Source: Pseudoalteromonas piratica (lineage in GTDB: Bacteria > Pseudomonadota > Gammaproteobacteria > Enterobacterales > Alteromonadaceae). From it: 64,000 nt of DNA. Below are positions 1-9,594 of this stretch, in pieces. Each line of letters begins with the position of its first letter. The first letter of the stretch is position 1. The notes under the pieces are model-generated. The model made no database searches and was not told where the DNA came from. It saw nothing but the letters and a program-made list of their open reading frames with translations. The position numbers and the translations under genes are program-made. The stretch covers positions 496,001-560,000 of the forward strand of contig NZ_CP009889.1 of assembly GCF_000788395.1 (NCBI RefSeq). Reading direction: 5' to 3'.

Positions 1-32
1 ATCCTTTTTACAGTGCGGGGCAAAAGTAAATT

Positions 33-965
33 ATGGTAATTGATGCCGTCGTTGCGTTTTTTATTCTCGGTATTGTATGTCAATTGCTGGGCGCCAAAAT
101 GGCATTTCCAGAAGGGTTATACAAAACATTAAGTATGTTTTTGATGATTGCCATTGGCTTAAAAGGTGGAATTGCACTGCAGCAGCATGTAGACCCTGCA
201 CTTGTTTCAATGTCGATAGCGGTGGTTGCTTTTGGTTTATTACTTCCCTTGGTTGCTTACCCTATTTTGCGCTATTTTGGCCAACTAGACAAAATAAACG
301 CAGGCGCAATAGCCGCCCATTATGGTTCAGTAAGTGTCGCAACTTATGCAGTTGCTGTGGCGTTACTTGAAGCGCAAAACATTGCTTATGAAGCCTATTT
401 CCCATTGTTTGTTGTGCTGTTAGAAATGCCCGCGATTTTGGTTGGTTTAGTGTTGGCAAAGGGGAGTTTTAAAGTTGTAAATGCCCACTTCGTTAAGCAA
501 GAACTTATCGCAAATCAGAGCATATTGCTGATGCTAGGTAGCTTGATCATTGGCTATATTGGTGGGTCAAGTGTCACAAAGCTAGCGCCTTTCTTTATTG
601 AGCTATTCTCCGGTGTGCTTGCACTCTTTTTACTTAAAATGGGACTTATCGCTGGCGAACAACTTTCATCGCTTAAAAAGAACAGTGTGTTTTTAATTAG
701 CTTTGCGATGTTAATGCCACTGTTGGGAGGTCTTGCGGGTACTGGCTTGGGAGTGATGCTTAGCTTAAGTGCTGGTGGTATTGCGCTAATGGCTGTATTG
801 GGGGCAAGTGCTTCTTATATTGCGGTGCCTGCGGCGATGAAACAAAGTTTACCTGAGGCAAATGCAGGTATGTCGATAACAGCTTCGCTTGGGATTACTT
901 TTCCATTCAATGTGTTGATAGGCGTGCCATTCTTTATCGCGCTTGCAGGTTATTTAGCGAGTTAA
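33..965 (+). CDS. sbtA: Sodium-dependent bicarbonate transporter, SbtA family
   Basis: The 310-residue protein is almost wholly hydrophobic, with about ten predicted membrane segments and no signal peptide, matching the SbtA/DUF897 family of inner-membrane Na+/HCO3- symporters. Glycine- and serine-rich helices such as GAIAAHYGSVSVATYAVAVA and the closing GITFPFNVLIGVPFF are typical of the family. Length is close to the usual 320-370 residues. The ATG at 33 is the first possible start here, but only 32 bases precede it, so a start upstream of the window cannot be excluded. A strong terminator follows directly, so it probably ends its transcript. The role (bicarbonate uptake feeding carboxylases) is inferred from the family. 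Confidence 0.85.
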   Translation: MVIDAVVAFFILGIVCQLLGAKMAFPEGLYKTLSMFLMIAIGLKGGIALQQHVDPALVSMSIAVVAFGLLLPLVAYPILRYFGQLDKINAGAIAAHYGSVSVATYAVAVALLEAQNIAYEAYFPLFVVLLEMPAILVGLVLAKGSFKVVNAHFVKQELIANQSILLMLGSLIIGYIGGSSVTKLAPFFIELFSGVLALFLLKMGLIAGEQLSSLKKNSVFLISFAMLMPLLGGLAGTGLGVMLSLSAGGIALMAVLGASASYIAVPAAMKQSLPEANAGMSITASLGITFPFNVLIGVPFFIALAGYLAS

Positions 966-966
966 T

Positions 967-992
967 AAAAAAGCCCCAACAGGGGCTTTTTT
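967..992. terminator. Bidirectional rho-independent terminator
   Basis: An 11-bp perfect stem, AAAAAAGCCCC / GGGGCTTTTTT, encloses the loop AACA. The A-run on one side and the T-run on the other let it serve both sbtA (plus strand) and the convergent OmpA-family gene. Confidence 0.93.
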
Positions 993-1013
993 ATTGATGT
1001 AACCTTATGTTAA

Positions 1014-2123
1014 TTACTTAGTCACTTTTTCTCGTTTAGTGATCACAAGCTTAGCTTCAATTCGTCGATTCTGACTATGTGCTTCTTGTGTATTTGCTGT
1101 ATTGAGTAGTTGGCTTTCACCATAGCCGATAGCAGTCAAACGCGATGCATCGATACCGTATTTATCGACCAAGACTTGTTTGGTTGCTTTTGCCCGTGCT
1201 TCAGAAAGGGTTAGATTATATTTGGCATTCCCAGGCGCAGAACTGTGACCTTCAATTTGCGCTGAAACATCGGGGTATTTCTTCATAAAGTCAGCAAAAC
1301 GGCGTAAGTCTTCGTTCTCAGGGTTGTTAACTTTACTGGAGTTATTATCAAATTTAACTGACAAGGTAATACTTTCTTGCGCCTCTTCAAACAGTGTACA
1401 GCCATCAGAGTCTGTTTTATCAGATGAAGGGGTATTTGGACATTTATCCTGACTATCCAATACGCCGTCATTGTCGCTATCCATTGGCATTGCGCAACCG
1501 CTGGCATCTACTTTTACGCCTGCGACTGTATTAGGACATTTATCGTTATCATCAAGCACCCCATCGTTATCGCTATCAAGTTTCGGGGCTGGTGCCGGCG
1601 CTAAAGCTGTGGCTGTTGTGCTGCTGCCAAATTGATAAAGCAGACCAAATTTACCGCTAAAGTCTTTGTAAGACTCGCCAAAGTCATGATAAGCGGTTAA
1701 CTCAGTGATGAGTTTCCACTTCTCTGTTAACGCCCAGTGTCTTCCTAACCCTAAATTACCGAGAGTGTATCCTTGATCAAGGGATTCAAATTTTAACCCC
1801 GCAAACACATAAGTATCATCTTGAAATGGGAAATACATTGCATCTGCGCCGTAACGACTGCCATCAATCGCTTCTTGGCCTGGGTAAGCTTCTAATTCGA
1901 TACGCGCATACTCAAGTCGGCCACCCCAAGAAGGTGAAAAACGTTGCCCTAATTCAAGCCCCCAACCCCAGTCAATTCGGTCTTTTGGTAAAGGTTGAAA
2001 CTTATCTTTATCAGCGTAGTAATATTCAGCAAACCCGCCTAACCACATTTGTTTATCGTTAGCCATTGTGGAAAACGCACATAAGGTAGCAATAAGTGAT
2101 AGCGCAAACCGTTTCTTTTGCAT
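1014..2123 (-). CDS. OmpA-family outer membrane protein with thrombospondin type 3 repeats
   Basis: The 369-residue protein has a signal peptide (MQKKRFALSLIATLCAFSTMA), an N-terminal beta-barrel of about 170 residues, two calcium-binding thrombospondin type 3 repeats (DSDNDGVLDDNDKCPNT and DSDNDGVLDSQDKCPNT) and a C-terminal OmpA domain. The OmpA domain carries the peptidoglycan-binding signature (EGHSSAPGNAKYNLTLSEAR, then SQNRRIEAKL). It should sit in the outer membrane and bind the cell wall. The start at 2123 is preferred to codons further upstream because AAGGAGA lies seven bases before it and it begins the signal peptide. It converges on sbtA. Confidence 0.88.
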   Translation of the reverse strand: MQKKRFALSLIATLCAFSTMANDKQMWLGGFAEYYYADKDKFQPLPKDRIDWGWGLELGQRFSPSWGGRLEYARIELEAYPGQEAIDGSRYGADAMYFPFQDDTYVFAGLKFESLDQGYTLGNLGLGRHWALTEKWKLITELTAYHDFGESYKDFSGKFGLLYQFGSSTTATALAPAPAPKLDSDNDGVLDDNDKCPNTVAGVKVDASGCAMPMDSDNDGVLDSQDKCPNTPSSDKTDSDGCTLFEEAQESITLSVKFDNNSSKVNNPENEDLRRFADFMKKYPDVSAQIEGHSSAPGNAKYNLTLSEARAKATKQVLVDKYGIDASRLTAIGYGESQLLNTANTQEAHSQNRRIEAKLVITKREKVTK

Positions 2124-2407
2124 TTGATTCTCCTTGAATACAAGTCTTAGCTTGTTAATTTTAATTATATCGAACATAAGGTTAGAACACGTTGGCGGTT
2201 TTGCCTATATGGGTACAACTAAGTGGGTAAATTAATGTGAAAATAATGCAATTGTGTGCCAACCAGATTGATTTACTGCTTTCAAATATGATTAAACCTG
2301 CTTGTTTGGTCTTGCGATCAAACCTTTACAGGTTTTCTGTGCTCTTCTATTTTTAGATTAGAAGGTTCATGCATCTTGTGAACCACTACCTTTACTAATG
2401 ATGATTA

Positions 2408-4630
2408 ATGCAGCTATCAACGTCTTCTTTATTATTGATGAGTGGTGTCGGGGTATTAATCTCGGCTATTTCGCTGCTTTTCTTATGGTTTGCCAATAGA
2501 GATATTCGCGCTGCAGGTTATTGGGCGTTAGCCCCTTGTTGTTTTACATTGAGCATGTTGCTCTTTGCAATTCAGGATGTACTCTCTTTTTCCTTACGTT
2601 TCACATTACCTAATTTTCTAGTTCAAGGGGCGTTTTTAATAATAATCGCAGGGCTTTTTTTGGCCTGCGATAAAGCTGTGCCAAAACGATTGATGAGCGT
2701 GTATTTTGCAATCTTTGTTACTTTACATAGCTTATTCACTTTTGTATTTCCCATTTATCAATGGCGATTTATCTTGGGTGTAGTGACAGTTACCTTGTCC
2801 TCTTGTTGGATAATATGGGTGTTATACCACCATGGAAGAGACAAATATCGCGCATCCAGCTTACTTATCGGTTTGAGCCTTTTCATCATGTTTTACTTCT
2901 CTGCAAACAAGCTGTTTTTATTTAATTCTCAAAATGCCAGCAGTTTACAACAAGATAACTCCATTGAATCACAGCTTTTTGTGATTGCTATTTTTGCAAG
3001 CCAGCTGCTGCTTAACTTTGCGTTTGCCATTATGATTGGGGAGTATCGAAATCAAAAAAACAAACGCTATCAACAACAGCTGATAGAAACTAATCATCAA
3101 TTAGAGCAAGCCAAGCAAGCAGCTGAACACCACTCTGAACTCAAGTCTGAGTTTTTAGCAAATATGAGTCATGAAATTCGTACGCCAATCAATGGTGTGA
3201 TTGGCAGTTTAGAATTAATTAACGATCGTGAATTAACAACCCAGCAAGCACGCTATAAGACCCTAGCTAACAGCAGTGCATATAGCTTGTTGGGAATAAT
3301 TAACGATATTCTAGATTTTTCCAAGATAGAATCCGGCAAGCTGACGCTCCATTTAGAAGAGTTTGATATTTACCAACTTATTGATAGTGTGGCGAAATCA
3401 TTTGCAATTGAAGTTACCAATAAAGATCTTGCGTTATTAATTGATACTCAAGATCTCTCTTCTCGTTATATTTACAGCGACCCTATCCGCATTCGTCAAG
3501 TCCTCACAAACTTAATAAGTAATGCGATTAAATTCACTGCAAAAGGCCGTGTGCAACTGGTTGTGGCATTAAAGCAGCAGGATAACTCGCATTGGCAGTT
3601 AGTAGCAGATGTAATTGATACAGGCATTGGTATTGATGCAACAGCAACCGACAAATTATTTAAATCTTTTAGCCAATGTGACGCTTCCACCACACGTGTT
3701 TTTGGTGGCACCGGGCTTGGATTAACCATAGTAAAAAGCTTATGTAAGATGATGCAAGGGGATGCGTTTTTGGTGTCATCTGAAAAAGAAAAAGGGGCTC
3801 ACTTCCAATTTTTTGTCCATGTGGGTATTAACCAGCAAGCCGGATCAAAACGACCGCAATTTACTTTTAACGAAGTCGTCATTTATTCGGAAAATGACCT
3901 GTTGATTGCCAGTATTAGCAATGAGTTTAGAAAATACACCATTTCGGTCACTACTGCTGCATACGATGTTCTTCCTAGCAACAAACAAGCACTTATATTA
4001 ATTGACTTGAGTAAAATAGAATACGATACAAAGCGCTTTGATAGATACCTTAATTATTGCATTGAGAATAAGCTAACGTTGGGCGTTATTTTGCCACCTA
4101 ACAGTGAACTTGAAGCATACTTTAGTGATCATGCCGCAGTCTCATTTATTTGGCATTTGCCTGTTACAGCATTTGATGTGATTAAGTTAAGTGAATGGGA
4201 TAGAGAAAATCAAACCCGCAATAACAAAGACGATCTTTGTGGAATACGAGTACTGATCGCAGAAGATAACCCTGTTAATTTAGTTATTACAGAGCAAATA
4301 CTCGCTAATTGGCAAGTTGATTTTGTAAGTGCTAAAAATGGGAAAGAAGTGCTCGCAATGCTAGAACAGCATCTTGATGCTCCATTTGATGTGATTTTAA
4401 TGGACTGTCAGATGCCAGAAATGGATGGGTATGAAACCACCAGAATAATTCGCAATGGCGCTGCTTTTAGCCATTGTAAAACGATTCCTATCATCGCATT
4501 AACAGCCAATGCAATGAAAGGTGATGATGAATACTGTTATGAGGTGGGTATGAGTGGCTATGTCAGTAAGCCAATTAATTCTGAAAACCTATTGGCTGAA
4601 ATAAAACAGGTCATTACAAAAACGCAGTGA
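2408..4630 (+). CDS. Membrane hybrid sensor histidine kinase / response regulator
   Basis: The 740-residue protein begins with about seven hydrophobic segments (residues 1-215, a 7TM-type sensor), then a short coiled coil. A HisKA domain follows with the H-box NMSHEIRTPINGV (His255), a HATPase with N, G1 and G2 boxes (DTGIGI, FGGTGLGL), then a degenerate receiver-like stretch (about 490-600) without the acidic pocket. A C-terminal receiver has phospho-acceptor Asp666 (LMDCQMPEMDG) and the conserved lysine (YVSKPI). There is no HPt domain, so phosphate must pass to a separate protein. The ligand cannot be told. No clear Shine-Dalgarno precedes the ATG. No partner regulator lies beside it. Confidence 0.9.
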   Translation: MQLSTSSLLLMSGVGVLISAISLLFLWFANRDIRAAGYWALAPCCFTLSMLLFAIQDVLSFSLRFTLPNFLVQGAFLIIIAGLFLACDKAVPKRLMSVYFAIFVTLHSLFTFVFPIYQWRFILGVVTVTLSSCWIIWVLYHHGRDKYRASSLLIGLSLFIMFYFSANKLFLFNSQNASSLQQDNSIESQLFVIAIFASQLLLNFAFAIMIGEYRNQKNKRYQQQLIETNHQLEQAKQAAEHHSELKSEFLANMSHEIRTPINGVIGSLELINDRELTTQQARYKTLANSSAYSLLGIINDILDFSKIESGKLTLHLEEFDIYQLIDSVAKSFAIEVTNKDLALLIDTQDLSSRYIYSDPIRIRQVLTNLISNAIKFTAKGRVQLVVALKQQDNSHWQLVADVIDTGIGIDATATDKLFKSFSQCDASTTRVFGGTGLGLTIVKSLCKMMQGDAFLVSSEKEKGAHFQFFVHVGINQQAGSKRPQFTFNEVVIYSENDLLIASISNEFRKYTISVTTAAYDVLPSNKQALILIDLSKIEYDTKRFDRYLNYCIENKLTLGVILPPNSELEAYFSDHAAVSFIWHLPVTAFDVIKLSEWDRENQTRNNKDDLCGIRVLIAEDNPVNLVITEQILANWQVDFVSAKNGKEVLAMLEQHLDAPFDVILMDCQMPEMDGYETTRIIRNGAAFSHCKTIPIIALTANAMKGDDEYCYEVGMSGYVSKPINSENLLAEIKQVITKTQ

Positions 4631-4775
4631 GCTGATAATTAACACTTAAACTTTGTTAAAGCACATATTTACCAAAAAACATCTGGTTAAGCCGTTGGGC
4701 ACAAAAATGAAACCCTTGCCTCAAAAGCCGTTACTCTATGCAACAGTAAAGGAAAACAATAAAGAGAACGAAAAG

Positions 4776-5069
4776 ATGAATCCCAAATGTCCAGAATGTA
4801 ATCACAGTATTAATTTTTTATATAGTTTTCGTAATATAAATCCTTGGAAGTATTCTTGCCCCCATTGTAAAAAGCGTATTGAAGTTAGTAAAAACTGGAA
4901 AAACGCGACAATAGCGGGATTTTTTGTTGGTATATTTGTCGGCATCGGTATTAACGCTATGAACTTTGCTTTTTTGCCCTCGTTTTCGGTCGTTATGTTA
5001 ATTGCTGTAGTGTTAAGTTGGATGTTATGGCAAAAAGTCACTTTTACGCACCTCGAGCCAAAAAGTTAA
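4776..5069 (+). CDS. Small zinc-ribbon membrane protein
   Basis: The 97-residue protein has an N-terminal zinc ribbon of two CxxC knuckles (CPECNH and CPHCKK, about 23 residues apart) and two hydrophobic segments (about residues 46-65 and 69-86). The reading frame is open for 41 codons upstream, but the ATG at 4776 follows a purine-rich AAAGAGAACGAAAAG and begins directly with the zinc ribbon, so that start is preferred. Comparable short zinc-ribbon/two-helix proteins are common in Gammaproteobacteria without known function. It is convergent with the DsbC-like gene. Confidence 0.68.
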   Translation: MNPKCPECNHSINFLYSFRNINPWKYSCPHCKKRIEVSKNWKNATIAGFFVGIFVGIGINAMNFAFLPSFSVVMLIAVVLSWMLWQKVTFTHLEPKS

Positions 5070-5083
5070 CAAAATCAGAATTT

Positions 5084-5113
5084 AGTGCTTTGTTGTATGC
5101 AAAGCACTTTTTT
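5084..5113. terminator. Rho-independent terminator
   Basis: The stem AGTGCTTTG / CAAAGCACT encloses a 7-base loop and is followed by TTTTT. It closes the plus-strand zinc-ribbon gene and lies just beyond the stop codon of the convergent DsbC-like gene. Confidence 0.85.
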
Positions 5114-5124
5114 ATTTAAAAAAC

Positions 5125-5892
5125 TTAGCCTTTTTGAACAGCTTTTAAACGCGCCACTAAATCCGATGGTGAAATAAGTCCTGAAATTGCTTCACCATTT
5201 TCCAGCAAGATTGTGGGTGTTGCGGTAAAGCCAAATTGCGCGGCGATATTTTGTTGGGCTTGCAGTTGCTGATTACAGCTTTCAGAAACATCGCCCTTGT
5301 ATTTGCCTGAATACATTGCACTGTTCATTGCAAATTGCGGATTTTTAGCACATAGCGCTGCAGCTGTTTTGCTAAATGCCTTACTTCCTTTTCCCCCTCT
5401 TGGGATCATGACATAGTCAACAGTGATGCCTTGTTGATTAAACTCTTTAATATGTTGGTGCAGTTTTCGACAAAAAGGGCAATCGATATCGGTGAAAATA
5501 GTGACGATATGCTTTTGGTTTTTTGCTTTGTAACTCAGTAAAGCCTCTCTAGGCAAAGCGGCTAATAGTGTCACACGCTGATTTTTATATGCTTCTTCTG
5601 TGATGTTTAATTTATTTTGGGTATCGATTACTTGCCCAAGGTAAAGGTATTTTCCATCCGGACTTGAAAAGAAACGCTGTTCATCCGTAATAACGAGGTA
5701 CAAGTCGTTGTTATATGGCTCAACTGTCACTTCGGTTTGTTTGCCAAGTAGACTAAATAGAGCCTGTTTTATTTTGGCAACTTGCTGGTTGTGGTTTGTA
5801 AATGGCTGCAATGTTTCAGAATGGACAAATGCAGCTGTTAAGAATAGGGATAACGTAAAAAAGAGTGTTATAAATTTATTTAGTAATGACAT
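5125..5892 (-). CDS. DsbC/DsbG-family periplasmic thiol:disulfide isomerase
   Basis: The 255-residue protein has a signal peptide (first 25 residues), a DsbC-like dimerisation region and a thioredoxin fold. The active site is FTDIDCPFCRKLH (Cys138 and Cys141), with the cis-proline loop at TATPT (Pro226). The expected job is shuffling wrong disulfides in the periplasm, kept reduced by DsbD. The dipeptide between the active cysteines is PF, whereas E. coli DsbC has GY, which could shift its redox potential. A second cysteine pair (181 and 206) matches the structural disulfide of DsbC. It lies alone between a convergent gene and the regulator at 6024. Confidence 0.83.
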   Translation of the reverse strand: MSLLNKFITLFFTLSLFLTAAFVHSETLQPFTNHNQQVAKIKQALFSLLGKQTEVTVEPYNNDLYLVITDEQRFFSSPDGKYLYLGQVIDTQNKLNITEEAYKNQRVTLLAALPREALLSYKAKNQKHIVTIFTDIDCPFCRKLHQHIKEFNQQGITVDYVMIPRGGKGSKAFSKTAAALCAKNPQFAMNSAMYSGKYKGDVSESCNQQLQAQQNIAAQFGFTATPTILLENGEAISGLISPSDLVARLKAVQKG

Positions 5893-6023
5893 AAGTAACT
5901 CGGCTTGTTATTAAAAAACCTAACCTACATCACCTTTTGTTCAAACCCATTTAAAACTATCTATAATTAGCTATAAAAAGATATAAATCACTATTTTTCA
6001 ATAAATTACAATTATATTTTTAA

Positions 6024-7040
6024 TTACGTATAAAGTGGTTTTTCGTGGTAAAACAATGTGTATTCAGGCGTAATACTACTCTTATCTAGCGCTGAAATGG
6101 GCTGGGTAAGTTGTTGACAAAGTTGAGATACAGAGGCTTTTGCTTGAGACGCCTCCGTTGGAATGTTTGAGATTAACATCGTGGCTGAATTATCGTTTTC
6201 GGTCTGTGCAAGCGCTTTATTCAGCTCGGTATTTTTTGTATTTTCAATAATGGATGCAATCCGTTTGTCCACCACATGCGCACTGCATGTGGCAACTTCG
6301 CCTTTGATAAGTTGCTTACCTTTTACGGCAAAACGTAATGCTTCATCTAGTTGATTTGTTTTGAACGCAATACGACTTAACAAGTCTAGTGCTTGAGCGC
6401 GATAGTAGCTGGTTTCCGATGCTTTGTTTAATACTGCAAAAGCGAGCGTATTGGCGGTGTTATGTTGCTCTTGTAAATATTTCACCTCTGCTAGTAGCAG
6501 TTGCGCATCAATGGAATCGGGGTTTTCATTAAGGCTAAAATTCAGCCATTTCTCTGCTCGGGAATAATCCGCTTCTTGAAATGCAAGCACTGCATTGGAG
6601 TAACTGCTCATGGCTGGCATCATTACTTGTTTTTGTTGAGAGTGCTCAGAGTTGAAAAAAATAAGGCTTGAGATGCACGAGACACATAAAAGACTTGCTG
6701 CAACAGCAAAAGTTTTGATTCGCTTTTTATCGTTTGCAACCGTTAAGCTAACGTCAGTTTGCCAAATATAACCTGAGTTAGGTTGTGTTCGAATTAAGTT
6801 GTGTTCAGGCGAGAGTTTACGCAGTTCACTTATAATTTGAAATAAACGGTAATCTTGTACATCACTACTTTGCCAAAGGGCATGAAATAGTTGTTGTTTA
6901 GAAATAAGCCTATTTGGGTGTTGTAAAAAGTAAAGTAGGGCCTGCGCAGTTTTAGGTCTGATCGCTAATTCGTCACCTGCTTGAAATAAATTGAAGGTTT
7001 GATCACAAAATGTAAAATCAAGAAACTGATAAATAGCCAT
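6024..7040 (-). CDS. ToxR/CadC-like membrane-bound winged-helix regulator
   Basis: The 338-residue protein has an N-terminal OmpR/PhoB-type winged helix (about residues 5-97; KTAQALLYFLQHPNRLISKQ, then RTQPNSGYIW), a single membrane segment (about 110-129) and a periplasmic region resembling tetratricopeptide repeats (about 150-250). This is the ToxR/CadC layout: DNA binding in the cytoplasm controlled by an extracytoplasmic sensor. A good Shine-Dalgarno (TAGGGATT) precedes the ATG. The target genes are unknown; the neighbours encode a DsbC-like protein and a periplasmic binding protein, so a link to envelope state is possible but not shown. Confidence 0.8.
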   Translation of the reverse strand: MAIYQFLDFTFCDQTFNLFQAGDELAIRPKTAQALLYFLQHPNRLISKQQLFHALWQSSDVQDYRLFQIISELRKLSPEHNLIRTQPNSGYIWQTDVSLTVANDKKRIKTFAVAASLLCVSCISSLIFFNSEHSQQKQVMMPAMSSYSNAVLAFQEADYSRAEKWLNFSLNENPDSIDAQLLLAEVKYLQEQHNTANTLAFAVLNKASETSYYRAQALDLLSRIAFKTNQLDEALRFAVKGKQLIKGEVATCSAHVVDKRIASIIENTKNTELNKALAQTENDNSATMLISNIPTEASQAKASVSQLCQQLTQPISALDKSSITPEYTLFYHEKPLYT

Positions 7041-7175
7041 AATAATCCCTAACTACAAGACTGCTTTTTATTTAAGGTTATAAAGATAAAATAGGGACAA
7101 GGCAATATGTCTTCGCTGTTAATTACGTTTTTGTTATTTGCGACTATGAGATCCTAAAGTCTGCTTTCGCTTTTC

Positions 7176-7919
7176 TTAGCGCTGATAACCAACAAGTAAT
7201 GTATTAACTTCGCCACTTTCAATAAGTGGTTTAAGTGCACTATTTAGTTTATTAAGTAATTTTGCGTTACCTTTTTTGACCGCAATTGCGACTGGTGTAC
7301 CACGGTAATTTGAATGTACTATTTTCACTTTTACATTGTGCTTTTTGGCGAGATACAAGCCCACCGCTTTTGGCATAATTGCCGCATCGGTTTTACCACT
7401 TGCTAACATTTGCATGGCTTTTTCTTTGCTCTGTGTTTGAACTAAGCGGAAATGATCTTTAATATGCTTTTCTTGCCAAATGGTTTCAGTAATTGAATGT
7501 TTATCACCACTTATTTTTTTGCCATATAAATCTTGCACAACTTCGATGCTTGGTAATTCATCTCTTACGAAAACAGCGGTGTAGCGAAAATAGTAAGGCA
7601 CAGTGAAATCAAAATACTTTTTGCGAGGTGCTGTGACTTCCATACCTGTAACGCAGTCGATTGAGTTAAACCGCAAACGATTTACCGTATCATCCCAGTG
7701 CGCTGCTACTAACTCTAATTGCTGTTGGCTATCAGTTAAAACGCGCTTTAATAGATCGTAATCTAAGCCTGTTGGCTGATTGTTTTCAAGGTATTGAAAA
7801 GGAGGGTAACCTGTTGCCATGCCACATGTAATGCGATCGTTACCTTCGGCAAAGGCTTGAGTGCAAAGTGCCGTGGTAACAAATAAAAAGATAAAAAAAG
7901 CAACGAAATACTTTGCCAT
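7176..7919 (-). CDS. Periplasmic amino-acid-binding-like protein (SBP_bac_3 family)
   Basis: The 247-residue protein has a signal peptide (MAKYFVAFFIFLFVTTALCTQAFA) and one family-3 solute-binding domain: the start CGMATGYPPFQYLENNQPTG, the mid-motif FDFTVPYYF and the closing LNSALKPLIESGEV. No transporter permease or ATPase lies beside it, so it is either an orphan binding protein or a sensor-like receptor. The frame stays open further upstream (ATG at 7946, TTG at 7967). I chose 7919 because it begins the signal peptide, but no strong Shine-Dalgarno settles the start. Confidence 0.78.
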   Translation of the reverse strand: MAKYFVAFFIFLFVTTALCTQAFAEGNDRITCGMATGYPPFQYLENNQPTGLDYDLLKRVLTDSQQQLELVAAHWDDTVNRLRFNSIDCVTGMEVTAPRKKYFDFTVPYYFRYTAVFVRDELPSIEVVQDLYGKKISGDKHSITETIWQEKHIKDHFRLVQTQSKEKAMQMLASGKTDAAIMPKAVGLYLAKKHNVKVKIVHSNYRGTPVAIAVKKGNAKLLNKLNSALKPLIESGEVNTLLVGYQR

Positions 7920-8235
7920 GAATAATAATGCCCTAACAATAATCATCTGCGATAAGTGGTGAAGCAAACACGCTAACGTAATTATACACAGAACTTGCAG
8001 GATACCTTGCTATTTAGGCGAAGAATGCGCTTTAGTTGATCATCAACAAAGTTTAAATACTGTTTGAACTGTTAATTTGGCCAAAACTTTAAAAGCATAC
8101 AAAGGCAAAGCTGTAATAAAACCGACTTTTTTATATTTGTACGCTTTTAATTTGGTGAATTGACTGTCACTCAGAGGCGCGGTTAGATCATCTTGTGATT
8201 CTCTGAGCAATTTGTTTTTATTGGATTTGAACAGA
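7920..8235. other. Intergenic region with no gene recognised
   Basis: AT-rich sequence between the binding-protein gene and the end of mgtE. I see no convincing ORF, RNA gene or repeat in it. Confidence 0.5.
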
Positions 8236-8258
8236 TGTAGCGGCTTTTGACCGCTACA
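8236..8258 (-). terminator. Hairpin overlapping the mgtE stop codon
   Basis: The perfect 8-bp stem TGTAGCGG / CCGCTACA with a 7-base loop includes the mgtE TAG stop. There is no clean U-tract after it in the minus-strand direction, so it may be a weak terminator or an mRNA 3'-end stabiliser. Confidence 0.5.
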
Positions 8259-9594
8259 GCAAAAATAAAGTACCTAGCCCTAAAAAAGCAACAAAACCGA
8301 CAATATCAGTGACGGTTGTTAAGATTACAGAGCCAGATAGGGCGGGATCTATTTTAAGCTTATCCAATATTACAGGTACAAAAATTCCGGCGGTTGCGGC
8401 GGCGATAATGTTAAGCAAAATAGCAAGCCCAATTACCACACCGAGCATGGGATCACCAAACCAAAACACTGCAACAACACCAATCACTAACGCCCAAATA
8501 ATACCATTAAGCCCGCCAACTTTAAGCTCTTTCGAAAGTAGGGCGCCGACATTGGCAGGTGAAACTTGATTTAATGCTAATCCACGAATAATCAATGTCA
8601 GTGTTTGGCTGCCTGCAATGCCGCCCATACTGGCCACAACTGGCATCAAGACCGCGAGGGCAACTACTTGCTGTAAAGTAGCTTCGAACATGCCAATAAA
8701 TGCGCTGGCGAGAAACGCAGTTAACAAATTAATGCCAAGCCAAACTGCACGGTTTTGTGCGCTTTTTTTTACTGGAGCGAATAAATCTTCATCTTCATCC
8801 ATACCGGCAGTGGCCATTAGTTGACGCTCGTATTCTTCAAATGATAATTCAGCGGCGGTGGTGACATCTAATCGCCCCAATAATTGCTGATTTTCATCAA
8901 CAATAGGCAAGGCGCCATAGCCTGAAAGTTGCACTTGCTTGGCTGCAATTAAACAACTTTCTTTATCATTAATCACTGAAATATCATCAAGGGCAATGTC
9001 AACAAGTGGCACATGCTCTGGTTGAGTATGTAATAACGCTATTGGCACCGCTTCTGAAAATTGACCAGAACGATTGGTTAGAAAAATTAAATCACAGTGC
9101 CTAGGGATATCGCGACGAATTAAACGAAGACCATCTCGTACTTTGGCATTTTGTGGTAACACCAAAAATGCATGTGATGCCCAGTGTCCAATTTCGCCCT
9201 CGGTATATTCATTTGCTTGAATAAAGTACGACTTTTGCACCTTATCCATTGCAGCATAAGCCTGTGCCAGCAGCTTTTGAGGTAATGAATCGGCCAGTTC
9301 AAGTAGGTCTTCAGCTTCAATATCGACAAATAGCGTATCCCAAAGAGTGGCGTCTGTTGACTCAATGAGTATTTCACGAGGATCACTACGCATTTCAATG
9401 AGCACATCTAATTTGCGTTTATCCGCGATGGTTTCCCATAATGCTATCCGCTCTTCAATTGGTAACGATTCGAGCAGCAGGGCGAGTTCTTTCTCATCGG
9501 ACTGTGCTATTACTGTTGACGCATCATTGATAACAGATTGTGGTGTTGTTTGTTGAATGACTTCTTCAATTAAATTAGGTAATTGTTCCGACAT
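8254..9594 (-). CDS. mgtE: Magnesium transporter MgtE
   Basis: The 446-residue protein has the three MgtE parts in order: the cytosolic MgtE N domain (residues 1-130, PIEERIALWETIADKRKLDVL), a CBS-domain pair (about 130-260) and five membrane segments (about 280-446). The channel helices include MPVVASMGGIAGSQTLTLIIRGLAL, the glycine-rich signature of the Mg2+ pore. In characterised MgtE the cytosolic domains close the pore when internal Mg2+ is high. The length is the usual one. It is divergent from the bax-like gene. Confidence 0.92.
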   Translation of the reverse strand: MSEQLPNLIEEVIQQTTPQSVINDASTVIAQSDEKELALLLESLPIEERIALWETIADKRKLDVLIEMRSDPREILIESTDATLWDTLFVDIEAEDLLELADSLPQKLLAQAYAAMDKVQKSYFIQANEYTEGEIGHWASHAFLVLPQNAKVRDGLRLIRRDIPRHCDLIFLTNRSGQFSEAVPIALLHTQPEHVPLVDIALDDISVINDKESCLIAAKQVQLSGYGALPIVDENQQLLGRLDVTTAAELSFEEYERQLMATAGMDEDEDLFAPVKKSAQNRAVWLGINLLTAFLASAFIGMFEATLQQVVALAVLMPVVASMGGIAGSQTLTLIIRGLALNQVSPANVGALLSKELKVGGLNGIIWALVIGVVAVFWFGDPMLGVVIGLAILLNIIAAATAGIFVPVILDKLKIDPALSGSVILTTVTDIVGFVAFLGLGTLFLL

